From contig NC_088775.1 of the NCBI RefSeq assembly GCF_954871325.1, forward strand, positions 87,335,561-87,399,560: a stretch of DNA of 64,000 bases, written 5' to 3'. Origin of the DNA: Gordionus sp. m RMFG-2023. Taxonomy: Eukaryota; Nematomorpha; Gordioida; Chordodea; Parachordodidae. Under the pieces are notes generated by a model that was not told where the DNA came from, did no database searches, and saw only the letters and a list, made by a program, of their open reading frames with translations. A program made the position numbers and the translations under genes. Within the stretch, counting starts at the first letter, position 1. Every line of letters starts with the position of its first letter. Below, one piece after another: positions 50,601 through 57,399 of the stretch.

Positions 50601-53600
50601 ACAAAGCTTCAAACTCAGATGATTGTCAGTTCTAGATAAGAATCATATGTCTATACTCTTTATAGATTTTTTAAAAAATAATAAGTCAAATATCTAAATC
50701 AAACTTTTTAAGCTTATTTGTGAATTCGGCTAAAGGATAGGTGATATTAACGAACATTTAGACAAAATTGTTTATAAGAAAAATTTGTATAAATATAACC
50801 TCGAACATAATAAAGCGAAAACTAGCAGAGGTAGTTGTAAGCCATATATTTGCACAATGCGGGAGGAATCATTAAAATTCAAGGTTTCTTAATTCCAAAA
50901 GGATTATATAACAAAAATGGGATTTCGCATTAAATCGCATATTATCGGCAAAACAAAAAAAAATTAAAACATTCGTTTTGAAAATTAATATACCACATTG
51001 GTAAAATGGTGTAAGTATATAGGTCACATCTGTTATTTCGATATACAAATTTGCTATAACTTTGAACAAAAATATCACTGTTGTATAAAAAGTTAACCAT
51101 TCTTTTCCAATATCGAAATATTTTATTAACTTAGTTTAAAAAAATGATGAGATTTTATATATATAATGCAAATTTTATATATAAATCCTTGAAAAATACA
51201 AAAAAATTTAGGGGATTTTATAAAATTAAAATCGTATAAACAAATATTTTTTTTATAGATATTCGCAAAACAAAAACGTATAATATATTATTTTTTTCGG
51301 AGACCTTTTAGTCGGGATTCTGGGGGTCTTTTAATGGTAAACTCTGAAATGAACTTACCCTTGTTTTTTATCCTTAGAATATTGTAATTTACTTGTTTTT
51401 TTAAGCTGAAAACATAGCTAAGTCCAATAGTGGAGTTGGCCAACGTTAGTGATGAATTAACAACACTACAGGAAAAAAATTTTTAAGGTAGGAACTAAAT
51501 AATGTCAGCTGTTCAAAAAATCATTTTGACCTTCCCTTTAAAAATCGTTCACAAAAATACCGCCAAAATTATTTAAGTGTTTTTACCGGCAAACCATCTC
51601 TCCCGGGAATTCCGCCTTCGCCTTTGGTTCCTACGGAGTTGATGCCACCGACTCCGGGATCTCCCTAGATTTAAAAAATATATTAACATTGATTATTAAA
51701 ATATTTATACATTTACAGGAAATGGTTGAGAAAGTCTTATAAAGGATATTTTAAATAGAGTATACAAAAAGATTGTAAAAATTTTTAAATTATTTATTCA
51801 ATCATAAAATAATATTTGGTGGCATTAAATTATTACCGGAAGTCCTGGAGCTCCGTCTCTTCCTGGTAATCCGTTAGCTCCTTGAAAGCCTGGGGGACCG
51901 GGCAAACCCGATCTACCCTATATATAATAAAACTTAATAATTAAATTTTGATCATACCGTTATTAAATGTGAGGAGTTTTTAGATAAAAATAAATTTATG
52001 TAAAAAAATGAAAACAAAATAAAATTGAAATCGATTACATCAGTTCCATTGCAACCATCAAGCCCCGGTGGACCTCTTGGACCTTCTAAACCAGGTAATC
52101 CCTATTTATAAATTTATTATAATTAAGAATACAATATAAATATTAACATATTTTATTTTTTAAAATAAAAGTTTGAGAGAAGTTTTGTCATTGTAAATAA
52201 TATTTTAATTACCGGAATTCCTGGAACACCCGTGAAACCTGGCATCCCAGTTATACCCTGAAAATAATAATTTTAAAAAAATATATAGAAATATTAATAT
52301 GTTTTAATTAATTTAAACTATGTATACTCTTAAAAAGAAGAAAAAGTAATGTTAGTAAAGAAATTTTTTTTAAACCTCATACACAGAATAAAATTATTTC
52401 CACAAAAAATAGAAAGAAAGATATACTATCCTATTTTAGAGATATTTCTACCCGACCCGGCCCGGCCAATTCTAATTATCCGTTTTAAAAGGCCCGCCTC
52501 TAAATTTCTAAATTATCAAGCATTTTTGAAAAGGACTGCTTATTTATTTTACTTCTACTGCGTATAATATAAATATGATTTTAAAACAGTATTAAACAAG
52601 TAGTATCCATCCGAATACGTCAAAAGCTAGAATATTTTTCGTAGATCATTTTTTTCTAAAACCATACCCGAAGTCCTTTTGGTCCAACTGCTCCGTGTTC
52701 TCCAGTATCGCCTTTCGGTCCATCAGGTCCAGGCGGACCTTCGGGACCCGGAAACCCGGGTAAACCAGACGACCCTTGTAAACCGGATAAACCCATTTCT
52801 CCCTAAACAATAAAATAAAATCATATAAGAGAGAAAATAAAATTTATATTTTTTTTTATTTAAAAGAAACCCCACTAAAATATGTACTAATTGTAGCGCC
52901 ATTTTTTGCCAAATTTTATAAGCCTCTTTTTTTTTAAGAAGAAACCTTTCAAATGAGCAGTTGAGCATAAGTTTCAAAATTAGCGCTTTCTATCGATTTT
53001 TAAATCAAAAAGTTGGCCAAAAAAACTTTGCTAAAAACTTTATAAAATATTTTAAACGCAGCATATGAGAATTCCCTAAAACCCTATTATTGCTTAATCT
53101 TGGTATTTTGACTAGAGACAGGTATGCCATGGTAGCTAAAATTTATCATTTTAACAGTTCTCAAATTTGATTGGCTAAAAAAAATAAAATAGGATTTTAG
53201 GATAGAGTTATATCTTTTAATACATTTTCATTGCTTTATCAAAAGGTCAAAAGGGATAGAAAAATTATTTTATTTTTTTATAACAAAGCCAAATTCCAAT
53301 TCGTTTTAACGGGTTCTTGGTCTGATCCTATTCTTTTGCAACTATCAGTTCCGGTTCCGATTAAAATGCTAGATTTTCTTTCCGAGCATCGAATTTTAAC
53401 AAGAATTACTCAACGTTTAATTAAAATCTGCTTTTTATTTAATTATTCGATTAACGAAACGAAGATAGGATGCATTTCAAATAATCAAATTTTTTTAAAA
53501 AGGTTAAGAATCCTCAAAAGAATCCCACAAAGTTTAAAAAATTGATGTTTTTTTTAGCAAAATGAGAAGAAAAAAAAATCACCCCTCCCCCTTCCTCTTT

Positions 53601-54561
53601 TTCCCCTCCCATCTCTAAATACATTGATTCAAAAATGTAACTTCAAAAATAAAAAAATTGATAAATAAAAACGTATAAAAAAAGGGGTAAAAATTACCAA
53701 TATAATAACAGAAATATGTTCACATTTGAAGGAAAAGTGTATTTTTTTTTATTTTTAATTTATAACAAAAAAAAAATTCTCCAATCCTAATTCAAAGTGA
53801 GTGCATTATTTTTTAAAGTATGGGGTCTAGACTAGGCATCGCGATTATAAAATTTTAAATTTGTGGTAATAGGAATATTCATATTTTCATCTTTTTTTTT
53901 TAAATTGAAGGCTCAAGCGTTGGAGGTGATTGATAAATGCGCATGGTCTCTGTATAATTAAAATACCAAGCTTGAAGAAGCTTTCAAAATCTCCCTAAAC
54001 GTGGATAAAGTGATCCCAAAATGGGTTAACTAATCAAAGGTATGTTCAACTGAAGGAGATTTTTTTAAATTTGAAATAAGGGTAGAATTAAAGGTTAAAG
54101 ATATTTTAAAAATGTTTTTTTTTTATTTAATTTTAATAGTTTTTTTTTTGTATTGATAACCTGTCAAATCTGACAGAACATGTGATTATAAATAGACGAA
54201 TAGAAATTTCAAAAAATCCGCTGTTCCCAAAGGCAATGTCCTTGAGTTGGACCATTAATTAAAGTGATTTCAAATATGAGTTTAGGTTCAATATTTTAAA
54301 CCAAAAAAATATATATATAAATTTAAATAAAATAAGATAAAGAGAAAATTATTTTACTTTCATTCCGATTTGTCCCTCGCACTTGCACCATTCTGAACCA
54401 CTGCATCCTTCACATGCCTAATACAAGTGATAAATAAATAAAAAATAAGAAAGTGTTCGCGAATTCGCGTGAAATTAGGGTAACTCAATCACAAAACCTG
54501 AAATTCAATCTCTCCTCCTTCCTCATAATATGGGGATGGTTGGATAGGAATATTTTCCCGC
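32687..54561 (-). CDS. Col4a1: Collagen type IV alpha chain (alpha-1-like), 40 exons, 5' end missing
   Basis: Subunit of the triple-helical collagen IV network of basement membranes, secreted and assembled outside the cell. Exons e1 (54,498-54,561) to e40 (32,687-33,148) join through GT/AG sites with continuous phase. From e2 to the stop they give 1,796 codons, against about 1,670 for human alpha-1. Order: Pro/Tyr-rich N-terminus, 7S region with CEGC and CKC plus GCNGT (the conserved 7S N-glycosylation site), a long Gly-X-Y helix with about twenty interruptions (one CRQC), NC1 with two C4 repeats and all 12 cysteines, and a 73-residue Gln/Pro tail. NC1 motifs [18 protein letters not shown] and EFKKP favour alpha-1. 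Met of EEPM and Lys of FKKP, which form the sulfilimine cross-link in vertebrates, are kept. Three RGD sites lie in the helix. No signal peptide was found. The alpha-1 call is inference from NC1 residues. Confidence 0.9.
33217..33303 (-). CDS. Col4a1: Collagen IV exon e39 (second C4 repeat, start)
   Basis: Twenty-nine codons, [20 protein letters not shown] then LWIGYSFVM, phase 0 both sides. It joins e38 to restore ETPAMVIAVHSQ, which matches the vertebrate EAPAMVMAVHSQ. Confidence 0.95.
33447..33865 (-). CDS. Col4a1: Collagen IV exon e38 (helix end and first C4 repeat of NC1)
   Basis: Starts in the last triplets ([16 protein letters not shown]), then [14 protein letters not shown] opens NC1. 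It holds the six cysteines of the first C4 repeat, the block [14 protein letters not shown], and EEPM, whose Met matches the sulfilimine Met93 of vertebrates. It ends CSVCETPAM at ATG|GTACTA; the frame that reads on to LENNL is intron. Confidence 0.96.
34238..34474 (-). CDS. Col4a1: Collagen IV exon e37
   Basis: Seventy-nine codons, the longest helix exon. It begins [20 protein letters not shown], a long helix break, then unbroken triplets to [10 protein letters not shown]. Confidence 0.93.
34617..34635 (+). repeat. Poly-G run in a collagen intron
   Basis: GGTGGGGGGGGGGGGGGGG between e36 and e37, about 40 bp from the e36 donor. It could form a G-quadruplex on this strand. A similar run is at 55,202-55,218. 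Confidence 0.8.
34678..34822 (-). CDS. Col4a1: Collagen IV exon e36
   Basis: Forty-eight codons plus one base of unbroken triplets: [19 protein letters not shown] and on to GLDGLPG. Confidence 0.92.
35198..35328 (-). CDS. Col4a1: Collagen IV exon e35
   Basis: Phase 1 to 0, 131 bp: [19 protein letters not shown], a GLSTAGPQG break, ending GPPGFP. Donor GTAATA. Confidence 0.92.
35880..35985. mobile_element. Core of the TAGTGTTG hAT-type MITE in a collagen intron
   Basis: CAAGCCCCTAGATTTC, then AGCAAATTCTCCAGGCTTGC, then GTAAAATATTGGAC resembles the inner part of the MITE at 7508-7728 (TAAGCCTCGAGATTTCGG ... AATCTTCAGGCTTAGG). The outer ends are not seen. Confidence 0.5.
36686..36871 (-). CDS. 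Col4a1: Collagen IV exon e34 (RGD)
   Basis: Sixty-two codons: [19 protein letters not shown], then GDRGDLG with the third RGD, and a GENLPG break. Upstream e33 follows after 95 bp. Confidence 0.92.
36967..37137 (-). CDS. Col4a1: Collagen IV exon e33
   Basis: Fifty-seven codons of unbroken triplets: [19 protein letters not shown] and on to GPLGPPG. Confidence 0.92.
37267..37329 (-). CDS. Col4a1: Collagen IV exon e32
   Basis: Twenty-one codons, phase 1 both sides: [19 protein letters not shown]. The Ala at a Gly position (GLPAPPG) is a one-triplet break. Confidence 0.9.
37455..37572 (-). CDS. Col4a1: Collagen IV exon e31
   Basis: Thirty-nine codons plus one base of unbroken triplets: [19 protein letters not shown] and on to GEVGAPG. 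Confidence 0.92.
38000..38133 (-). CDS. Col4a1: Collagen IV exon e30
   Basis: Phase 1 to 0, 134 bp: [19 protein letters not shown], ending GLPGLK. Donor GTTAGT. Confidence 0.92.
38313..38498 (-). CDS. Col4a1: Collagen IV exon e29
   Basis: Sixty-two codons: [19 protein letters not shown], then a GYGAPG break, ending GLDGTPG across the junction. Confidence 0.92.
38593..38668. repeat. (CTTT)n microsatellite in a collagen intron
   Basis: About nineteen uninterrupted CTTT units between e28 and e29, on the side opposite to the transcript (AAAG in the RNA). A minus-strand frame made of Lys-Glu-Arg repeats across it is an artefact. Confidence 0.95.
38741..38839 (-). CDS. Col4a1: Collagen IV exon e28
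   Basis: Thirty-three codons of unbroken triplets: [19 protein letters not shown] and so on. Phase 1 both sides. Confidence 0.92.
39281..39433 (-). CDS. Col4a1: Collagen IV exon e27
   Basis: Fifty-one codons of unbroken triplets, starting [19 protein letters not shown] and ending GSPGAKG across the junction. Confidence 0.92.
39581..39751 (-). CDS. Col4a1: Collagen IV exon e26
   Basis: Fifty-seven codons of unbroken triplets, starting [19 protein letters not shown], with GKDGFPG repeated three times. Donor GTGAGA. Confidence 0.93.
39981..40094 (-). CDS. Col4a1: Collagen IV exon e25
   Basis: Thirty-eight codons, phase 1 both sides: [19 protein letters not shown], then a GIGLPG break. Confidence 0.9.
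40334..40481 (-). CDS. Col4a1: Collagen IV exon e24
   Basis: Forty-nine codons plus one base. It contains GAASQIQG, a helix break, then [16 protein letters not shown]. Confidence 0.92.
40681..40787 (-). CDS. Col4a1: Collagen IV exon e23
   Basis: One hundred and seven bases, phase 1 to 0: [19 protein letters not shown], ending GMPGQK. Donor GTATAT. The intron to e22 is unusual in sitting within only 107 bp of the previous one. Confidence 0.9.
40836..40940 (-). CDS. Col4a1: Collagen IV exon e22
   Basis: Thirty-five codons, phase 1 both sides. It starts [19 protein letters not shown] and has a GQSSQG break. Confidence 0.9.
41306..41407 (-). CDS. Col4a1: Collagen IV exon e21
   Basis: Thirty-four codons, phase 1 both sides. 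It contains the break [13 protein letters not shown], then perfect triplets [16 protein letters not shown]. Confidence 0.9.
41825..42105. mobile_element. Palindromic MITE in a collagen intron
   Basis: Two arms face each other: GAGCGTTTTTTTTTAAATTT at the left and AAAACGCGCTC at the right. Internal TCCAAAAATGTATTCCCGC pairs with ATGGAATACATTTCCGCT. It is related to the palindromes at 341-698 and 5085-5690, but diverged. Confidence 0.65.
42134..42158. other. GC-rich hairpin near a splice donor
   Basis: GACCCCGGG, then seven bases, then CCCGGGGTC forms a 9 bp all-but-perfect stem. It stands out in intron DNA that is about three-quarters A+T. In the collagen transcript it lies about 47-71 nt beyond the e20 donor. 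It could be a remnant of a repeat or affect splicing; no function is shown. Confidence 0.6.
42205..42373 (-). CDS. Col4a1: Collagen IV exon e20
   Basis: Fifty-six codons plus one base, starting [19 protein letters not shown], with a GEVYPG break. Acceptor AAATAG, donor GTTTAG. Confidence 0.92.
42838..44245 (+). mobile_element. Tc1/mariner-superfamily transposon, decayed
   Basis: A 1.4 kb element in the collagen intron 42,374-44,419, in the opposite orientation to the gene. Inverted ends ATCTGTCAATTTTAAAAATA (42,838) and the complement ending at 44,245 match over about 45 bp with few differences. It carries a broken transposase (43,080-44,094). The expected TA duplication is not clean. It should be removed with the intron. 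Confidence 0.85.
43080..44094 (+). pseudogene. Mariner-type transposase pseudogene
   Basis: Pieces in several frames read [50 protein letters not shown], then [14 protein letters not shown] to a stop near 44,094. These match the helix-turn-helix, catalytic and C-terminal blocks (KFMKEFPEKNW; VNLQNDRVYAP; DEWRKRLRAC) of a mariner-like family common in arthropods. At least four stops and several frame changes interrupt it, so it is dead. The copy is old. Confidence 0.85.
44420..44620 (-). CDS. Col4a1: Collagen IV exon e19
   Basis: Sixty-seven codons with the interruption [14 protein letters not shown] and a missing-Gly triplet in GAPALPG. Phase 0 both sides; donor GTTTAA is weak. The upstream intron (44,621-45,929) has no gene; the downstream one holds a mariner copy. 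Confidence 0.9.
45930..46027 (-). CDS. Col4a1: Collagen IV exon e18
   Basis: Ninety-eight bases, phase 1 to phase 0. Starts [19 protein letters not shown] and ends GFDGIP. Donor GTAAAT. Confidence 0.9.
46559..46768 (-). CDS. Col4a1: Collagen IV exon e17 (Cys-pair interruption, RGD)
   Basis: Seventy codons. A helix break reads [14 protein letters not shown]. Drosophila alpha-1 (Cg25C) has a comparable Cys-x-x-Cys break, as I recall it. GDRGDMG gives a second [11 protein letters not shown] is a further small break. Confidence 0.92.
46979..47155 (-). CDS. Col4a1: Collagen IV exon e16 (RGD)
   Basis: Fifty-nine codons. It includes [12 protein letters not shown] (interruption) and [10 protein letters not shown], which holds an RGD tripeptide, a possible integrin site. 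Confidence 0.92.
47334..47456 (-). CDS. Col4a1: Collagen IV exon e15
   Basis: Forty-one codons, phase 1 to phase 1. Mostly perfect triplets, with a short GISIKG break before GNPGFDG. Confidence 0.9.
47560..47653 (-). CDS. Col4a1: Collagen IV exon e14
   Basis: Thirty-one codons plus one base. It includes [17 protein letters not shown], an interruption, and ends GLPSG-like with a split Gly codon. From here most introns fall in phase 1, inside the first Gly codon. Confidence 0.9.
47943..48140. repeat. Intronic tandem duplication, ~107 bp unit
   Basis: TTTTTAATATAATGCGTTAC...AACCCATAAAACC at 47,940-48,035 is repeated at 48,048-48,140 with about 85% identity. Both copies carry CAATGAGAGTG and TTTCAAAAATAAA. 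The duplication sits in the intron immediately beyond the e13 donor. Confidence 0.75.
48164..48217 (-). CDS. Col4a1: Collagen IV exon e13
   Basis: Six triplets, [18 protein letters not shown], 54 bp. Its donor GTAAGG lies about 20 bases from a tandem duplication in the next intron. Confidence 0.9.
48303..48401 (-). CDS. Col4a1: Collagen IV exon e12
   Basis: Eleven triplets (99 bp), starting [19 protein letters not shown] and ending GQPGRA. Phase 0 both sides. Confidence 0.9.
49065..49127 (-). CDS. Col4a1: Collagen IV exon e11
   Basis: Seven triplets, [19 protein letters not shown] then KR, 63 bp, with donor GTAAGT. Confidence 0.9.
49339..49392 (-). CDS. Col4a1: Collagen IV exon e10
   Basis: Six triplets, [18 protein letters not shown], 54 bp, with donor GTAAGT. 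Confidence 0.9.
49694..49879 (-). CDS. Col4a1: Collagen IV exon e9 (long interruption)
   Basis: Sixty-two codons. Perfect triplets are followed by a non-helical stretch [16 protein letters not shown], then KGDIGIK. The donor GTTTTG is weak but keeps phase 0. Confidence 0.88.
50209..50271 (-). CDS. Col4a1: Collagen IV exon e8
   Basis: Seven triplets, [19 protein letters not shown] then PY, 63 bp, phase 0 both sides. Upstream lies a 1.3 kb intron without a gene. Confidence 0.9.
51587..51664 (-). CDS. Col4a1: Collagen IV exon e7 (first helix interruption)
   Basis: Twenty-six codons, starting [18 protein letters not shown]. The VGGINSVG segment breaks the Gly-X-Y pattern and gives the exon its length of 78 bp, which is not a multiple of nine. 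Confidence 0.88.
51837..51917 (-). CDS. Col4a1: Collagen IV exon e6
   Basis: Nine triplets (81 bp), starting [19 protein letters not shown]. Phase 0 at both ends. Confidence 0.9.
52039..52101 (-). CDS. Col4a1: Collagen IV exon e5 (7S Cys and N-glycan site)
   Basis: Seven triplets, 63 bp, ending GLDGCNGTD. The Cys and the Asn-Gly-Thr sequon correspond to the conserved 7S cysteine and N-glycan of vertebrate chains. Confidence 0.9.
52213..52257 (-). CDS. Col4a1: Collagen IV exon e4
   Basis: Five perfect triplets, [15 protein letters not shown], 45 bp, with a GGTATAA start after CAG and donor GTAATT. Confidence 0.88.
52668..52802 (-). CDS. Col4a1: Collagen IV exon e3 (7S helix)
   Basis: Forty-five codons, exactly fifteen Gly-X-Y triplets, starting [19 protein letters not shown] and including KGDTGEHG. 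It aligns with the vertebrate 7S helix (GLQG...GFPG...GDTGEPG). Confidence 0.92.
52803..54357 (-). other. Intron 2 of the collagen gene
   Basis: A 1.55 kb intron. It holds a copy of the ACATGTGATTATAAATAGACG repeat family (about 54,030-54,290). It also holds a 104-codon plus-strand frame at 53,231-53,545 without family features, which I do not call a gene. Confidence 0.7.
54030..54290 (+). repeat. Interspersed repeat family R3, copy 1
   Basis: Landmarks are CAACTGAAGGAGATTTT, CAAATCTGACAG, ATGTGATTATAAATAGACG and TTGAGTTGGACCAT. Related copies are at 59,540-59,810 and 62,575-62,720. It is non-coding and of unknown family. Confidence 0.6.
54358..54417 (-). CDS. Col4a1: Collagen IV exon e2 (7S cysteine cluster)
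   Basis: Twenty codons, [20 protein letters not shown], flanked by TATTAG and GTAAAA. Four cysteines in 12 residues match the start of the 7S domain, which joins four collagen molecules end to end by disulfides. Confidence 0.85.
54498..54561 (-). CDS. Col4a1: Collagen IV exon e1 (N-terminal, candidate)
   Basis: It reads [20 protein letters not shown] then Q, and ends at CAG|GTTTTG in the phase that e2 needs. The acceptor CCTTACAG at 54,562 is good. A weaker acceptor upstream would start the exon at 54,587 and add PTQSNRPYR. It is a short non-collagenous lead before the 7S cysteines, as in other arthropod collagen IV chains. Confidence 0.55.
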
Positions 54562-55600
54562 CTGTAAGGACGATTTGATTGGGTTGGCTTTGGTGGTTAA
54601 ATACAACTTCTGATTTATCTCGAAACAATTAAAAAATATTTTTTTAATTATAAGCCCGCCATAATCACCACGCAAAATAATATTCGAACAATCTCACGCT
54701 TGGGCTCGCTGCTTAACCCCGCGGACAATAAAAAAGCCAGCTGTTAGGGAATCCTCTAAAATTTGAACCCCTCAAGTTAATTATCTATTATAGCCTACGA
54801 AAGAGTAAAATCAGCTGTATGTGGGTATAGTCAATCGAAAGTCGATAGTCGATTTATACAATTCGTATAGGGCTCCTTAAAAAAATTTTTATTTGTTTTT
54901 AATGAAGTAATAGTATTGGGAGACAGAGTTTGTCGGAATACGGAATCTCTCAATCTTAAATAATTTACTAAGAACATTTCCAAGATCATACGTTTCTTTG
55001 AAGCAATTTTTCGAGGCATTTTTTCCAGTTAATTTTTTTTTCTTTATATCGTTTTAACGATTAAATGTTGACAAATTTATATAATGAAAAAAAAAATTGA
55101 TTTAACCAAAAAGTATACTTTCGTTGGTAATACACAAAAAAAATTCGCTGGAAACATCTAGAAAACCTGCTCTGAAAAAAACGTTTAGTTTGGAAATTAG
55201 GTGGTGGGGGGGGGGGGGTAAATTTGAAATGTCTGATTCAGGAAATATCAAAAGACCTTCAAATGAGACCTTAAAAATCACCAATAAAATATATGAGGAG
55301 ACACCAAAAAAGTTATCTTGGATACGTTTATGGTATAAGTAGATAAGTAAGTTTTTTTTAAAAAAAAAAGGTCTTCTATTTGTAGAAAACAAAATCATTA
55401 CTTAGAGATGAGTCTACTGCCAGTAAATGAATACAAATTGACAGGACAGAATGGATAAGAAACTTTAAACTTTAAATATAAATGCTAAATCAAATAAAGG
55501 GTCAAATAAAGGAAAGGATGTAATTAGTATGAGATGACGATTCTAACACCAAGTAAAGTAATAAAAATGTAGAAATGGGTATATTTATTATAACCCTTCT
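54562..55600. other. Region upstream of collagen e1, no gene seen
   Basis: The signal-peptide exon should lie upstream of e1, here or farther out, but no minus-strand frame with a hydrophobic start and a donor in the needed phase was convincing. A MITE fragment (CGGAATCTCTCAATCTTAAA, 54,940-55,010) and a poly-G run at 55,202 are present. Confidence 0.5.
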
Positions 55601-55605
55601 GAAGT

Positions 55606-55760
55606 CTTTTGAGCCAGTAGCGTCACTAAGAAGGGGGCGAGGACTCGATCCCCCTTAAAAATTTGAAGAATCCCCATGAAAATTTTTAAAAAGTCATTTT
55701 CAAAAATATTAACTACCCCCTGAAATGAAAGACTCGATGTCACTGCTGGAGCTAACACAA
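55606..55760. repeat. Short repeat with GCCAGTAGCGTCACT end
   Basis: It begins GAGCCAGTAGCGTCACTAAG and ends GATGTCACTGCTGGAGC, an imperfect inverted pair, over about 150 bp. It resembles a MITE. A minus-strand 76-codon frame across it is not called. Confidence 0.45.
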
Positions 55761-56164
55761 CTTTGCATGTTATTTTATAACCATTAAGAAACGCCTGAGG
55801 GCTCAATTTGAAATTCAATCGTATTTTATTAATTCTCAGGCTAACCTTATGCTTTTACTTATACTTTATTGTGCTTTAACTTTTAGCCACATTTATGTTC
55901 CCATCTTGGCCAAATTGTAAGCGTTCTATTTATTTTTCCATTTTTATGATATACCTTCTATTACTAGTGGATTGCACATAGAAGCTGACAATATTTCTCA
56001 TAATGCTAGTAGCATTTATATTCCTAATAATATTATTTTTGCATTAACGAGCCCATAGATGCCAAATGGAATCATTATTTATTTATTCTAAATACATTGT
56101 AAAATAAAATTTCAACTAAAAATAGGGAATATCTTCTTTAGAAAAATAAAATACTGCGCTTATG

Positions 56165-56353
56165 GAAAGGTTCAATATGGCTTTTAACGATTCAAACCGA
56201 ACCGAACCAGAACCGTAAACTGTTATTTTGTCTGAACCTAAAACCGAACCTTTATATATATATTAAAAGGCTCGAAACGGTTTTTAAAGATTCAAACTGA
56301 AATCGATACCTTTATTTTTATCGGAACGGATCCTGTTGGTAGGATCCCTGCAA
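56165..56353. repeat. MITE of the AACCGAACC / GGATCCCTG family
   Basis: TTCAAACCGAACCGAACCAG, a second TTCAAACTGAAATCGATACC, and a terminal GTAGGATCCCTGC. It is related to 21,431-21,532 and 58,300-58,383. Confidence 0.5.
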
Positions 56354-56815
56354 AATCAATTTAAATGTTGTACTTGTAATTATAATTATAGTTTTTTATA
56401 AAAAACAATGATATAAAAACTAGAAAAATGATACAATATTTTTTTTTTAAATAAATAAATATCATGTTACAATACACAGCAGGGGCAGAGGCAAATCAAT
56501 ATCTTATTCCTAATCATATTAATTGATAGCACATATAATATTTCTTTCTTTTATTAATGAGATTTTAATCTTCTAGCTTATTTACAAATCGCATTAATTC
56601 GAAGGGGAAAAAAAAATCCCAGATAAAATAATGAAACCAAATTAAGAACAAAATATATGTCGTCCTACTGTATAGTCTAATTCCCGTTTATGGGCCTGCA
56701 TAGGGATATTTTCACTCGGAGACCATTTGGATAAAATTCGTCTTCCATAATTCATAAAGAAAAAACGCCTTTAAGACTAAGCGACAAAAATGATTTATAT
56801 GATTGTGACCTAAAT

Positions 56816-56915
56816 TAGTGTTGTTAAAGGGCTCGATTTGAGCCAATTTTTAAAAACGGCTAACAAATAGCCAGGAAAATATTGCCTAAACGTCGAGATT
56901 TCGTCAAACCTAATA
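56816..56915. mobile_element. Left half of the TAGTGTTG hAT-type MITE
   Basis: TTAGTGTTGTTAAAGGGCTC, GAGCCAATTTTTAAAAACGG and TTGCCTAAACGTCGAGATTT match the left half of the complete copy at 7508-7728. The right half is missing. Confidence 0.6.
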
Positions 56916-57315
56916 TCAGAAATATTAAAAATAAAATAGCCTAAATCATTTTTTCGAATTTACCAAAACAAATTCTATAAAATAAAATTTAAAAAAAATT
57001 TAGCTTATAAAGTTTATAAAGTTATGAAATATTTACGAAAATAATTAATTTAAGTTATATTAATCAAATTGGAAAATATTTAAAAATTTATAAAATTTTA
57101 GTATTTTATCTTAGCGGGTGTATATGTTTCATAATTTTATCAATTTACGGAAAATTTATAAATAATGTGCCTAAAATTTGTATTAAAAAAATACGTCTGA
57201 ACTTAATCGATCAGACCAAAGCTGTTTTTTATTTTTAAAAAATTAATACTTATCTTTTCATGAAGAATAAAATTCCTTAAGACATCATGATGATGACAAC
57301 CCGTTTATTTAACTC

Positions 57316-57393
57316 CCCAGTGGCGTAACTGGTTTCTTTAAAACTGACCCCATTAAGGGAGCTTGAGTTCTCTATACCCTGATGACGCCATGG
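57316..57393. repeat. Short MITE-like repeat with CAGTGGCGTAAC end
   Basis: CCAGTGGCGTAACTGG at the left and CCTGATGACGCCATGG at the right are imperfectly inverted over about 78 bp. The end CAGTGGCGTA also appears, inverted, at 62,252-62,263. Confidence 0.45.
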
Positions 57394-57399
57394 GCATCC

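Noticed and set aside
52440-52500. GACCCGGCCCGGCC cluster as a regulatory GC box
   Set aside because: It is a fragment of the GGGCC motif found in every copy of the long repeat unit.
53231-53545. 104-codon plus-strand frame in collagen intron 2
   Set aside because: No family motif, no composition change, and it lies antisense in an intron.
55102-55398. 98-codon minus-strand frame with a Pro run
   Set aside because: The Pro run comes from a poly-G tract; no other support.
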